DNA of 64,000 bases from WHSW01 sp963842795 (lineage in GTDB: Bacteria; Actinomycetota; Thermoleophilia; Solirubrobacterales; 70-9): NCBI GenBank assembly GCA_963842795.1, contig CAWJHV010000015.1, positions 124,001-188,000 of the forward strand. Reading direction: 5' to 3'. Below are positions 40,733 through 48,872 of this stretch, one piece after another. The position numbers were made by a program, and so were the translations under genes. The notes beneath the pieces were generated by a model. That model was given only the letters and a program-made list of their open reading frames with translations, had not been told where the DNA came from and did not search any database. Within the stretch, counting starts at the first letter, position 1. Each line of letters begins with the position of its first letter.

Positions 40733-41818
40733 ATGACGAAGGCTCCTCGGTCCGAAGAATCAGCCGGTACGACCAGGCGGCGTCGCACGACCGGTGGCGT
40801 CGGCGTCGCCGAGGGTGGGCGCCCGCCGGTCGGCGCCGCACCGCGAATTCGAGCAATGGCTTCGACGGGTCCCGAGCTTGATGCCGAGCTCGACCAGATC
40901 GCGAAGGACCTGGAGCCGATCAGCGCCGGGGCTCGCGGGTCGGGCGTCATGCCGCGGCAACGAGAGAGGGATCTCAGGGAGCACCTGACGAGGGCGCAGG
41001 TGCATATTCGGCGCGCCACTCGCGCGGCGCAGGCCGAGGCCGCAGGCACGATGCGCTCTTCCGCGAGCGGCACGCCGGGATCACCATCCGGGGCACCGCG
41101 CGGCGGCCGCATATCCGCGGCGCGCGCCGACCAGCTGAGCAAGCTCGAGGGCGAAGCCGACCGGCTCCGAGAGGCGCTTGATTCGGCGCGCGCCGACCAG
41201 CTGAGCGAGCCCGAGAGCGAAGCCGGTCGGCTCCGACAGGAGCTTGATTCGCTGGCGCCGGTGCAGGCGACGATCAATGGCGAGCCGACTGCGCCCGATC
41301 GACCGACGACCGCGACCCGCCGGCCGCTCGCGCGGATCGCCGGCGCCACGGCTCTGGTTGTCGTGGCCGCCGTCGCCGGGTTGCTCCTCGGGCGCTCGAC
41401 CGGCGAGAACGGGACCTCCTCGCAACCGGCGATTGGGCCTGCGTCCTCGCAGCCCGTCGACTACGAGCGCGCCGTGGGCGGGCAGCTCCAAGAGCTCGCG
41501 GGGGCCCGTGCCTTGGCGCTCGAGCGACTGCGTCACGCGCGGAGCCCCACCGCCCAGGCGGCAGCAGGCCGCGACCTCGCCGCGGCTCACCGTCGCGCCG
41601 CCGTCGCGATCGCCGCGACGGCGACACCGGCTTCCCTGAAAGCGGTCAGGCGCCGACTGGTCGACGGCCTCACCCGCCTGGCTCATGGATACCGGAAACT
41701 CGCACGAGGAGCGGCGAACCAGGACGCCGGCGGGTACGAGGAGGGACGGCGTGCGGTCGAGCGAGCGGAAGGGGATCTCGGGCACGGCCTCAACCGGATC
41801 CAGGAGGTGCCGGGATGA
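40733..41818 (+). CDS. Coiled-coil single-pass membrane protein
   Basis: Protein of 361 residues from ATG 40733 (ATG 40856 is an alternative). The N-terminal cytoplasmic part is charged and contains a coiled coil with a perfectly aligned 22-residue tandem duplication (ARADQLS...ALDS, then ARADQLSEPE...). One transmembrane helix follows (about 204-222), then an Ala/Arg-rich helical extracytoplasmic domain of about 130 residues (QLQELAGARALALERLRHA). First of a three-gene operon with a PKD-repeat protein and a Pro-rich anchored protein; an envelope-spanning assembly is inferred. Confidence 0.68.
   Translation: MTKAPRSEESAGTTRRRRTTGGVGVAEGGRPPVGAAPRIRAMASTGPELDAELDQIAKDLEPISAGARGSGVMPRQRERDLREHLTRAQVHIRRATRAAQAEAAGTMRSSASGTPGSPSGAPRGGRISAARADQLSKLEGEADRLREALDSARADQLSEPESEAGRLRQELDSLAPVQATINGEPTAPDRPTTATRRPLARIAGATALVVVAAVAGLLLGRSTGENGTSSQPAIGPASSQPVDYERAVGGQLQELAGARALALERLRHARSPTAQAAAGRDLAAAHRRAAVAIAATATPASLKAVRRRLVDGLTRLAHGYRKLARGAANQDAGGYEEGRRAVERAEGDLGHGLNRIQEVPG
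41120..41251 (+). repeat. 66-bp tandem duplication inside the coiled-coil gene
   Basis: Two 66-bp units start at 41120 and 41186, both with GCGCGCGCCGACCAGCTGAG; they differ at a handful of positions. In frame, it adds one 22-residue coiled-coil unit (three heptads plus one). Confidence 0.9.
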
Positions 41819-43359
41819 CCGCCCGTCGACGCCGCGGGATGCTCTTCGGGCAGGCACTGGCAGGCGCCGGAATTGTGGCCGCGCTCGGCGCAGTCTCGGC
41901 CCCGGCCTTGCCGGGCTTCCCGCCCACCGCCTCGATCACGGCGTCGCCGAACCCGGCCTTGGTCAACCAGAGCGTCACTTTCGACGGATCGGGATCGACC
42001 GGGGACGGACTCGGAAGCTCGATCGCGACGTACATGTGGGATCTCGACGGCAACAACACGTTCGAGACGAGCACCGGCAACAACCCGACCGTGTCTCGGT
42101 CTTACTCGTCCCGGGCCACGATCACGGTCAGCCTGCGCGTCACCGACGACGACGGCGACACGGACGAGGACTCGGTCAGCCTCGTCGTCAACAGTCCGCC
42201 GACGGCCGGGTTCATCTACGAGCCCTCCACCCCCGCGGTCAACGAGCGGATCACGTTCTCGTCGACCTCGTCGGACGCCGAGGGCCCGATCCCCAACAAC
42301 TCCCAGCGGTGGGACTTCGACAACGATGGCCAGTTCGACGACGCGACGGGACCGACAGTCGCCCGCTCCTTCTCGAGTCCCGGAACCAAATCCGTGGGTT
42401 TGCGGGTGACCGACTCCGACGGCGCCAGCGCAACGGTGGTCCGGAACGTCGTCGTGCAGCCGAATCCGCCCTCAGCCGCCTTCTCCTTCGCTCCCCAGAG
42501 TCCGCTCAGCGGCGAAACCGTCACCTTCGACGGATCCGGCTCGAGCGCGCCGGCGGGTCAGACCATCACCGCGATGAACTGGGACCTCGACGATGATGGA
42601 GCCTTCGACGACGGTTCCTGGCCCTACGCGCAGGCTTCCTACTCCACCCCCGGGCCGCACACCGTGCAACTGCGCGTGGACGCAAGCGGGGGCGGCTCCG
42701 ACATCACCAGCCAGGTGGTCCCGGTGGGGAACCGGCCTCCCACGGCAAGCTTCGAATACAGCCCGCGACCGGCCCGTGCCGCGGAGACGCTGAGGCTGAC
42801 GTCGACCTCCTCCGATGCGGACGGTCCGATCGTCGACACCGCCTGGGACCTGGACGGGGATGGAGAGTTCGACGACGCCGGCGGGCCGACCGCGCAACTT
42901 CGTGCGCCCAAGCACGGCACGCTGACCGTCGGCCTCAAGGTCGTGGACTCCGACGGCGGCTACTCCCAGGTCACGGATTCCGTGCCGCTCAGCGCCGAGC
43001 CGCGCAAGCTCCTGGCGCCATTTCCCGTCGTGCGCCTCGCCGGAGAGCTGAAACACAACGGCAAGACGGAGATCCACAGGTTGACCGTGCGAGCGCCGAG
43101 GGGGTCGCACGTGACAGTGAGCTGTCACGGACGCAGCTGCCCGTTCCGGAGCAGAACCCGAGCGGTGAAGAAGCACCGGGTCGGCTTTCCGGCCGTCGAG
43201 CGCGTGCTGCGCCCGGGCGTGCTGATCAAGGTCTACGTCACGGATCCGCTCAAGATCGGAAAGTTCACCAGCTTCAAGCTGCGGGACGGGAAGGCCCCGA
43301 GGCGCACGGACAGCTGCCTGAAGGGCGAGCGCGACAAGCCGATTCCATGCCCCCACTGA
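41815..43359 (+). CDS. Secreted protein with four PKD domains
   Basis: Protein of 514 residues. Signal/anchor region (residues 8-34, with an RRRRG n-region), then four PKD domains of about 90 residues each, recognisable by TFDGSGSTGDG...YMWDLDGNNTFE, TFSSTSSDAEG...RWDFDNDGQFDD, TFDGSGSSAPAG...NWDLDDDGAFDD and LTSTSSDADG...AWDLDGDGEFDD. A C-terminal domain of about 120 residues follows, with basic residues and four cysteines (VSCHGRSCPF, DSC, CPH). ATG overlaps the upstream stop (ATGA). PKD domains mediate surface adhesion or binding; ligand unknown. Confidence 0.85.
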   Translation: MTARRRRGMLFGQALAGAGIVAALGAVSAPALPGFPPTASITASPNPALVNQSVTFDGSGSTGDGLGSSIATYMWDLDGNNTFETSTGNNPTVSRSYSSRATITVSLRVTDDDGDTDEDSVSLVVNSPPTAGFIYEPSTPAVNERITFSSTSSDAEGPIPNNSQRWDFDNDGQFDDATGPTVARSFSSPGTKSVGLRVTDSDGASATVVRNVVVQPNPPSAAFSFAPQSPLSGETVTFDGSGSSAPAGQTITAMNWDLDDDGAFDDGSWPYAQASYSTPGPHTVQLRVDASGGGSDITSQVVPVGNRPPTASFEYSPRPARAAETLRLTSTSSDADGPIVDTAWDLDGDGEFDDAGGPTAQLRAPKHGTLTVGLKVVDSDGGYSQVTDSVPLSAEPRKLLAPFPVVRLAGELKHNGKTEIHRLTVRAPRGSHVTVSCHGRSCPFRSRTRAVKKHRVGFPAVERVLRPGVLIKVYVTDPLKIGKFTSFKLRDGKAPRRTDSCLKGERDKPIPCPH

Positions 43360-43829
43360 CGAGAGCTGCTCGAGACCGCTCCAACCGTTGGCAGCTCCCG
43401 CTGTTGATCGTGCTGGTACTCGGGGCATTCGGCGGGTTCTTCGCCATCGGTCGTGCTGACAGCGAAGACACATCGGTAGAAGCCTCCGCTGAGCAAAGCG
43501 AAGCCGACACAGATCATCAACTCTCGTTGCCGAACGTTCGACTCACCGGCAGGGGCAACCTCCCGCAGCTCGCCGCGGTGAGAGAACCCCCGCCGCCGGA
43601 GAAACCGAAGCCGAAACCGACGCCGACGCCGACGCCTGAGGCGCAGACGACCGCGCCCGCCGAGCCCGCAGCGGACGCCCCCGTGGACGAGGCAGTGCCA
43701 GCCGCCCCGGTCACCACGCCCGCGCCCACTCCCGCGCCCGCGCCCGCGCCGCCCCCGGCGCCTTCCTCTTCGTCAGGGTCGTCGGACGGCTCGAATCAGC
43801 CTCCCGTCTCCTTCGACGACTCCGGCTGA
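43347..43829 (+). CDS. Membrane-anchored proline-rich protein
   Basis: Protein of 160 residues. N-terminal basic segment, one membrane helix (about residues 15-34), an acidic stretch, then a long Pro/Ala/Thr low-complexity region (EPPPPEKPKPKPTPTPTPE, later PAPTPAPAPAPPPAP) ending in a Ser/Gly/Asp tail. Such regions span or attach to the cell wall. It overlaps the PKD gene by 13 bases, so all three genes (40733-43829) form one operon. Confidence 0.72.
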   Translation: MPPLTRAARDRSNRWQLPLLIVLVLGAFGGFFAIGRADSEDTSVEASAEQSEADTDHQLSLPNVRLTGRGNLPQLAAVREPPPPEKPKPKPTPTPTPEAQTTAPAEPAADAPVDEAVPAAPVTTPAPTPAPAPAPPPAPSSSSGSSDGSNQPPVSFDDSG

Positions 43830-43912
43830 GCACGGCAAGCGCGCCACCCACCTCCAACCTCGGTAGACCTGCGTGGCGGTCATCGGCGAGCCAGGAAGTG
43901 GTTCGACCATCT

Positions 43913-43941
43913 TGCATCGGGGTATAGATGCATCATGCATG
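43913..43941. promoter_or_regulatory. Palindromic site near the PASTA lipoprotein start
   Basis: TGCATC (43913-43918) and GATGCA (43927-43932) are inverted with 8 bp between, directly followed by a second ATGCAT (43935-43940). The cluster overlaps the lipoprotein's start region and lies upstream of a MarR gene in the same unit, so an autoregulatory MarR site is possible. Confidence 0.4.
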
Positions 43942-44354
43942 TATTTTCCAAGATGAGCGCTGTCGTCCTCGCCGCAGTCGCCCTGATCGCGGCGGGATGC
44001 GGTTCGAGTGACGACGGGACGACCTCCACGCGGATGAGCCGGACAGAGATCCACGCCGAATTCGGCACCCACGCGCAGTTGCACCCGAAGGCGAGCTCGC
44101 AGATGGTCGTGGTCCCCGACGTCGTCGGCAAGCCGCAGGCGCAAGGGGCGCGCAAGCTCCACAAACGGGGCCTGGCCGTGCTGGCCCGCTTTCCGGGCCG
44201 GATCGGCAATCCCGACCTCAGGCCGGAATGCGGCTACACCTACACCCACCAGAGCCCGGCGGGCGGTGAGCGGGTGCCCACCGGCTCTACGGTGTTCCTG
44301 GTCCAGGACCTCTGCCCGGAATACCACCGCGCCGTCCGGCCGATTGAGCCGTAA
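43935..44354 (+). CDS. Lipoprotein with one PASTA domain
   Basis: Protein of 139 residues. Lipobox ALIAAGC (Cys near residue 22), Ser/Asp/Thr-rich linker, then a single PASTA domain: VVVPDVVGKPQAQGARKLHKRGL through THQSPAGGERVPTGSTVFLV (about residues 60-128), with an extra Cys pair (PECGY, DLCPE). PASTA domains bind peptidoglycan stem peptides or beta-lactams in kinases and PBPs; as an isolated lipoprotein it is probably a wall-binding protein. ATG 43953 is an alternative start. The MarR gene begins right after the stop. Confidence 0.75.
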   Translation: MHVFSKMSAVVLAAVALIAAGCGSSDDGTTSTRMSRTEIHAEFGTHAQLHPKASSQMVVVPDVVGKPQAQGARKLHKRGLAVLARFPGRIGNPDLRPECGYTYTHQSPAGGERVPTGSTVFLVQDLCPEYHRAVRPIEP

Positions 44355-44957
44355 ATGGCCGGATCCGATCTGGGCGCTTCGGCCGCCGAGAATCGGCGAA
44401 TCGCGAACCTCCTGGGGGCCTTGGCGCTCGAGGCCACCGGGCAAATCGACGCGGCGGCCGGCGAGGTCACGGGGCTCTCGCGCTCGGGGGTGGCCGCGCT
44501 CGTCGCCCTGGTGAACTTTGCCTCCGAGCTCCCGCAGAGCGAGCTCCAGGCGGCGCTCGGCCTGTCCCAGCCGGCGACCACCCGCGTGGTCGACCGCCTC
44601 GTAAGCGAGGGCCTGGTCGCGCGGATCCGCAACATCGACGGCGACGGCCGCGAGCTCCGCCTCGCCCCAACCAGAGCCGGCGGTGCCCTCGCGAAACAGG
44701 TCGGCGCCGCGCGCATGCGGGCGATGACCAACCTCGTTGAATCACTCCCGGCCGAGCGGCGGGCCGGCCTCGGAGTCTGCATGGAGCTGCTGCTCGGCGA
44801 GCTGACCGAGGGGCGCCGCGACTCGCGCCGCATCTGCCGCCTGTGCGAACCGGGCGTATGCGGTCATCCGCAGCGCTGCCCGGTGACGTTGGCGGCTGCC
44901 GCAGCTCACCCTGGGGCGCCTGGCGAAACCGCCGGCGGCGGTGGCCCGAGTCGCTGA
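44355..44957 (+). CDS. MarR-family regulator with C-terminal cysteine cluster
   Basis: Regulator of 200 residues. The winged helix is clear: LPQSELQAALGLSQPATTRVVDRLVSEGLVARI (about 60-92) and the wing RNIDGDGRELRLAPT. Unusual is the C-terminus: RRICRLCEPGVCGHPQRCPV (about 160-180), a C-x2-C-x4-C-x5-C set that could bind zinc or an Fe-S cluster, making the protein a possible redox or metal sensor. It follows the PASTA lipoprotein gene without a gap, so it likely controls that unit. Confidence 0.85.
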   Translation: MAGSDLGASAAENRRIANLLGALALEATGQIDAAAGEVTGLSRSGVAALVALVNFASELPQSELQAALGLSQPATTRVVDRLVSEGLVARIRNIDGDGRELRLAPTRAGGALAKQVGAARMRAMTNLVESLPAERRAGLGVCMELLLGELTEGRRDSRRICRLCEPGVCGHPQRCPVTLAAAAAHPGAPGETAGGGGPSR

Positions 44958-44973
44958 ACCGTGAATCTCGGAA

Positions 44974-45270
44974 CTAGAACCCGAGCGCGAACTTCGCGTC
45001 CTCGGTCATCATCTCCGGGGACCAGGGCGGGTCGAAGATCATCTTCGGGTGGACCTTCTCTACCCCCTCGAGATCGCCGACGAACTCGCGCATCTGCTCT
45101 GAGACCTGGGGGCCGATCGGGCACGCCGGCGTGGTCAGGGTGAAGGTGACGAAGACCTCGGGCCCCTCGATCTCGACGTCGTAGACGAGGCCGAGCGAGA
45201 CGAAGTCGAGCCCGAGCTCGGGATCGATCACCTCTTCGAGCGCCTCGTAGACATCCTCTTCGTTGGTCAT
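44974..45270 (-). CDS. DUF59/MIP18-type Fe-S assembly factor (SufT-like)
   Basis: Small cytoplasmic protein of 98 residues from ATG 45270 (ATG 45312 and 45288 are in-frame alternatives without better ribosome-binding sites). Reads EALEEVIDPELGLDFVSLGLVYDVEI and FTLTTPACPIGPQVSEQM, with the single conserved Cys of the DUF59/PaaD/SufT family, then the C-terminal FDPPWSPEMMTEDAK. The family helps mature Fe-S proteins with SUF. It is monocistronic and about 43 kb away from sufBD. Confidence 0.9.
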   Translation of the reverse strand: MTNEEDVYEALEEVIDPELGLDFVSLGLVYDVEIEGPEVFVTFTLTTPACPIGPQVSEQMREFVGDLEGVEKVHPKMIFDPPWSPEMMTEDAKFALGF

Positions 45271-45452
45271 GTCCGGAAGGGTAGCCATCCAGCGTCCGGT
45301 TTCCTCGGCCATGCGGGAAAAGGCGTCAGCACCCGTAACGCGGCGATCGACGGATTGGGATGCCCACGGCCGACTGAACCCGTCAATCGCCCGGGCTCCG
45401 GCATGAACAACGCGGAGGTCGTCTGCGTGACGACGCCGACGAACTGATCGCG

Positions 45453-45475
45453 CGCAAGCGGCGATCGCGCTTGCG
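45453..45475. repeat. 8-bp inverted repeat upstream of fxsA
   Basis: CGCAAGCG and CGCTTGCG are perfect inverted copies separated by 7 bp, ending 14 bp before the fxsA ATG. Could be an operator or 5'-UTR hairpin. Otherwise I see nothing in 45313-45489. Confidence 0.4.
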
Positions 45476-45489
45476 TAGCCTGTCTTGCG

Positions 45490-46014
45490 ATGGGTTTCGT
45501 GCTGCTGCTGCTGTTCCTGGCGCTGCCGATCGCCGAGATCTACGTGATCATCCAGGTCGGCAACGCGATCGGCTTCGCGCCGACCCTGCTCCTGCTGATC
45601 CTCGACGGGTTCGCGGGAGCGGCGCTCGCCCGCTGGCAGGGCCGAACCGCGTGGGAGCGCTTCAACCGAGCGCTGGCCGCCGGGCGCGTCCCGGCCAAGG
45701 AGACCTCCGACGGCGCGATGATCATCCTCGGCGGCGCGCTGCTGCTCGCGCCCGGGTTCATCACGGACGTGATCGGCTTCGCGCTGTTGATCCCGCCGAC
45801 GCGGGCGCTTGCCCGCGGGCTGGTGATGCGGGTCGCGCGCCGGCGGGTGACCGTCACCGGGACCGTCTTCGGGCCTCCTCCGGGCTCGCGCTCGCGCGGG
45901 CCGGGTCCCGGCGCCGCGGGGCCGGCGCGCCCTCGGCGCGGCTACGACTACGAGGGCAGCGCGCGCGAGGTCACCGAGCCCCCGGAGATCGAGCTCGGTG
46001 AGTCGCGTGAGTGA
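45490..46014 (+). CDS. fxsA: FxsA-family membrane protein
   Basis: FxsA family membrane protein of 174 residues: PIAEIYVIIQVGNAIGFAPTLLLLILDGFAG at helices 1-2, the linker AGRVPAKETSDGAMIILGGALLLAPGFITDVIGFALLIPPTR at helices 3-4 (quoted as its ends GRVPAKETSDG and FITDVIGFALLIPP), then a long Arg/Gly/Pro-rich cytoplasmic tail. In E. coli overproduced FxsA relieves F-exclusion of phage T7; its normal role is unclear. It overlaps the next gene. Confidence 0.9.
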   Translation: MGFVLLLLFLALPIAEIYVIIQVGNAIGFAPTLLLLILDGFAGAALARWQGRTAWERFNRALAAGRVPAKETSDGAMIILGGALLLAPGFITDVIGFALLIPPTRALARGLVMRVARRRVTVTGTVFGPPPGSRSRGPGPGAAGPARPRRGYDYEGSAREVTEPPEIELGESRE

Positions 46015-46525
46015 GATCGTCGCGCTCGAGTTCGAGAGCCCGGCGGCCGAGCGCCTGCGCTTCGAGTGGCCGGCGGCCGAGCTCGCCGCCTTCGACCCGG
46101 ACCCGTCGCGCGAGCAGCCGATCTGGCGCCTCGCCGGCGAGCTCGACTGGGACGAGATCGAGGCCGTGCGCGTGCTCTCGGGGCGACTCGACGAGCAACG
46201 GCTGATCGCGATCGCCGCCCTGCGGCCGGCAGGCGCCGACGGTCACGGCGAGGAAGTGGTTGCCGGAGCGCTCGGCGACCTCGAGGCGTTCGAGCAGCTG
46301 GCCGAGACGCTGTTCTCAACCGAGTACGGCTCCGACGGGCTGCCCCGGCGCGTCGGGCTCGAGCTCTACCGATCAGAGGGCGGGATGCCGATCCGGGTGG
46401 CCGGCGACGCGACGGCGACGGCGGACCTGGACGGCGGCGGTGTGCGGCGCACGAGCGCGGCGCTCACCCTGCGCGCCGCCGGGGCCGCCGGCGCCGGCGC
46501 GCTCGACATCCTGCGCCCGGCGTGA
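45998..46525 (+). CDS. Hypothetical protein between fxsA and HAD genes
   Basis: Protein of 175 residues, not recognised. Rich in Glu/Ala, it looks like a beta-sandwich of regular strands (ALEFESPAAERLRFEWPAAE, AIAALRPAGADGHGEEVVAG, GLELYRSEGGMPIRVAGDA). No signal or membrane helix. Either GTG 45998 or GTG 46007 can start it; both overlap the fxsA stop. It overlaps the HAD gene by four bases, so all three are co-transcribed. Confidence 0.65.
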   Translation: MSRVSEIVALEFESPAAERLRFEWPAAELAAFDPDPSREQPIWRLAGELDWDEIEAVRVLSGRLDEQRLIAIAALRPAGADGHGEEVVAGALGDLEAFEQLAETLFSTEYGSDGLPRRVGLELYRSEGGMPIRVAGDATATADLDGGGVRRTSAALTLRAAGAAGAGALDILRPA

Positions 46526-47172
46526 GGTACTCGCCGATCAAGGCCGTGATCTCGGACTTCGGCGGCGTGCTGACGACGCCGCTGATGCACTCCTTCGCCG
46601 CGTTTCAGGACCGCACTGGGATCTCCGCCGAGTCCCTCGGGCGGGCGATGCAGGCGATCGCTGACCGCGACGGCGACCATCCTCTGTTCGCGCTCGAGAC
46701 CGGGCGCATGACCGAGGCCGAATTCCTCACGAAGGTGGCCGACACCCTCGAGCCCGACCTTGGTCACCGGCCCGAGATGCACAGCTTCAGCGAGATCTAC
46801 TTCGACGCCCTGGAGCCGAACGCGCCGATGATCGAGCTCATGCGCGAGATCAGGCGCGGCGGCCATCGGATGGCGCTGCTGACCAACAACGTCCGCGAGT
46901 GGGAGCACCTGTGGCGCTCGATGCTGCCCGTGGACGAGATCTTCGAGCTCGTGATCGACTCCGGGTTCGTCGGCATGCGCAAGCCCGACCCGGAGATCTA
47001 CGAGCTGACACTCGCCCGACTCGCGGGGATCAACGCCGAGGACTGCCTGTTCGTCGACGACGTGCTCGTCAACGTCGAGGCGGCGCGGGCGATCGGAATG
47101 ACGGCGGTCCACTTCCAGTCCAACGAGCAGGCGATCGGCGAGATCCGCGGGGTACTGCGTCTGAGCGGCTGA
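46522..47172 (+). CDS. HAD-superfamily hydrolase
   Basis: Phosphatase-type HAD enzyme of 216 residues. Motif I SDFGGVLTTP (the first Asp is nucleophile; Gly-Gly replaces the second Asp, as in the epoxide-hydrolase-N/phosphatase subgroup), motif II LLTNN, motif III KPDPEIY and motif IV FVDDVLVNVEAA are all present, with a helical cap (about residues 15-85). GTG 46522 overlaps the upstream stop (GTGA). Substrate unknown. Confidence 0.9.
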   Translation: MRYSPIKAVISDFGGVLTTPLMHSFAAFQDRTGISAESLGRAMQAIADRDGDHPLFALETGRMTEAEFLTKVADTLEPDLGHRPEMHSFSEIYFDALEPNAPMIELMREIRRGGHRMALLTNNVREWEHLWRSMLPVDEIFELVIDSGFVGMRKPDPEIYELTLARLAGINAEDCLFVDDVLVNVEAARAIGMTAVHFQSNEQAIGEIRGVLRLSG

Positions 47173-47196
47173 AGCGGCGGTACGGTAGGCGTCGGG

Positions 47197-47901
47197 ATGA
47201 AGCGAGGCCCGGCTCTCGACGCGGTCTTCAAGCCCGTCCGCGCGCCCACGACGTTCGAGGAGACCGTCGAGCGCCTGGGAACGGCGATCCGCGTCGGCCT
47301 CCTGCCCCCGGGGAGCCAGCTGCCGCCGGAACGCCGGCTCGCCTCGGAGCTGCGGATCTCCCGCTCGACCCTGCGCCAGGCTCTGACCACGCTGGTTCAG
47401 TCCGGACACCTCACCTCGACCCGCGGGCGCTCCGGCGGCACCTTCGTCGCCGACCGCCCGCCGCTCTCGGAGGTCGACGGCGAACCGCTCGGCCGCGACG
47501 CCCGCGCCACGCTCGACCATCGTGTCGCGATCGAGGTCGGCTCGGTGATCCTGGCGGCCGAGCGGGCGGAGACGGCGGACCTGGGTGCGCTCGACGAACT
47601 CGTCGAGCGGATGGGCGAGGCGTCCGAGTTCGAGCTCTACCGCCGGGCGGACATCCGCTTTCACATCGGCGTCGCAGAGGCGGCCCGATCGCCTCACCTG
47701 GTCACCGAGATGACGGAGGTGCAGGGCGCGATGAGCGACCTGATCGCCCGCATCGCCCACCCGGAGGAGGTCCTCACCCGGTCGAACGCCCAGCACGCGG
47801 AGCTCGTCGCGCTGCTCCGCAAGGGCGACGCCGCGGAGGCGGTCGCGCTCGCGCGCTCCCACATCCGCGGCACCGAGCACATCCTCGCCGGTCTCATCTG
47901 A
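47197..47901 (+). CDS. GntR/FadR-family regulator
   Basis: Regulator of 234 residues. N-terminal winged helix PPERRLASELRISRSTLRQAL and STRGRSGGTFV, then an FCD ligand domain with the metal-ligand pattern (DIRFHIGVAE, NAQHAELV, HIRGTEH) around residues 150-230. FadR-type FCD regulators usually sense small organic acids. It follows the HAD gene by 24 bp. The amine-catabolism cluster lies a few kb downstream, so it is one candidate controller of that cluster, but no operator was identified. Confidence 0.9.
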   Translation: MKRGPALDAVFKPVRAPTTFEETVERLGTAIRVGLLPPGSQLPPERRLASELRISRSTLRQALTTLVQSGHLTSTRGRSGGTFVADRPPLSEVDGEPLGRDARATLDHRVAIEVGSVILAAERAETADLGALDELVERMGEASEFELYRRADIRFHIGVAEAARSPHLVTEMTEVQGAMSDLIARIAHPEEVLTRSNAQHAELVALLRKGDAAEAVALARSHIRGTEHILAGLI

Positions 47902-48036
47902 GCGTCTAGGTGCCCCCGGCGCAGGCGAGGGCTCGGGCCGGGTTGGCAAGGAGGGGGTTGGGGGTGCGGGCGTTGGTCGAGGGCGCCCGTGGCGGGGCTT
48001 CGAGCGAACGCCGAGACCGCCCGAGCCCACTCCCAT

Positions 48037-48747
48037 CTAGAACCTCTCGCAGCCGACCAGGCCGACCTCGCCCTCAGGCGGCAGCTCGTCGATCACGCCG
48101 ACGCCCTTCGCGTAGAGCTTGTGCTCGACCTCCTTGTCGGGCAGCGCGTACTCGCGCACGTCGATCACATGGCGATAGCGCTTGCCGCGGACCCGGACCG
48201 AGGCGATCCGGTCGACCATCCGGTCGTGCTCGACCGTGATCGGCGGCGCGTCTTCGGACCGCCAGCGGTCGCCCTTCTGCGGCTTGGCGGGCATCAGGAC
48301 GCCGATCACGTTCGTGTCGCGGCCGAAGAGCCAGCTGCCGTCGTGGTTGACGACCCGCCCATCGTGGAGGTTGTCGACCCGCTCGCCGAAGTAGTGCACG
48401 GTGCCCTCGTCGTCCTGGGCGAAGAAGTCGTGCGTGCTCTCGATCAGCTCGCCGTCGGCCCAGACGCGGTCTTTGACCACCATCGTCTCCACCGCGGCGC
48501 CGGCGACATCGAAGCGGCGGGTGCGGTCGAGGACCTTGCGCTTGATCCTCAGCCGCTCGCCGTCCTCCTGACCGCGCAGCGTGCAGCGCCGGAACTCGCT
48601 CAGCGGCAGGTAGGGGTTGTCGATCCGGGTCGGGTCGCCGAACGTGGGCGCCCTCGAGCCGGCGCCGGCCGGGACGCTCCCCAGGCCGGCCGCGGTGAGG
48701 CCGAGGGCCAGGCTGATCATGATCACGCGAATGAGCTTGGAGGTCAT
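48037..48747 (-). CDS. Secreted protein, unknown function, divergent from a two-component system
   Basis: Protein of 236 residues with a signal peptide (to about residue 30, VPAGAGS). The mature part begins TRIDNPYLPLSEF, a phrase typical of a family of uncharacterised exported proteins, continues with alternating strands (VKDRVWADGELIESTHDFFAQDDEGTVHYFGE, quoted as its ends VKDRVWADG and VHYFGE) and ends with a Cys pair (RRCTL, VGCERF). ATG 48747 follows AAGGGGA. It is divergent from the response regulator across symmetric GATGAAA repeats, so it is a likely target of that system. Confidence 0.72.
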   Translation of the reverse strand: MTSKLIRVIMISLALGLTAAGLGSVPAGAGSRAPTFGDPTRIDNPYLPLSEFRRCTLRGQEDGERLRIKRKVLDRTRRFDVAGAAVETMVVKDRVWADGELIESTHDFFAQDDEGTVHYFGERVDNLHDGRVVNHDGSWLFGRDTNVIGVLMPAKPQKGDRWRSEDAPPITVEHDRMVDRIASVRVRGKRYRHVIDVREYALPDKEVEHKLYAKGVGVIDELPPEGEVGLVGCERF

Positions 48748-48792
48748 CGGGATTCCCCTTTCGTCGCTTGCAGACGGGTTATCCCGTCATTC

Positions 48793-48850
48793 GATGAAAG
48801 CCGCGTGAAAACCGGACGCCCGCGGGGTCGGCTTTCATCGGGTTTTCATC
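48793..48850. promoter_or_regulatory. Symmetric direct/inverted repeats, candidate OmpR-type operator
   Basis: GATGAAAGCC (48793-48802) and GGCTTTCATC (48830-48839) are perfect inverted repeats. Each is followed outward or inward by a second copy 11 bp away: GTGAAAACC at 48805-48813 and GGTTTTCATC at 48841-48850. Two 11-bp-phased direct repeats on each strand fit binding of two OmpR-family dimers that control both divergent genes. Confidence 0.7.
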
Positions 48851-48872
48851 TTCGCGCCTAGCCTTGACTGCG

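Noticed and set aside
47902..48036. G-rich run (ggcaaggagggggttgggggtgcggg) between the FadR-type gene and the convergent secreted-protein gene as a G-quadruplex regulator.
   Set aside because: Four G-runs are present but the site lies between convergent gene ends in a GC-rich genome; no evidence beyond composition.
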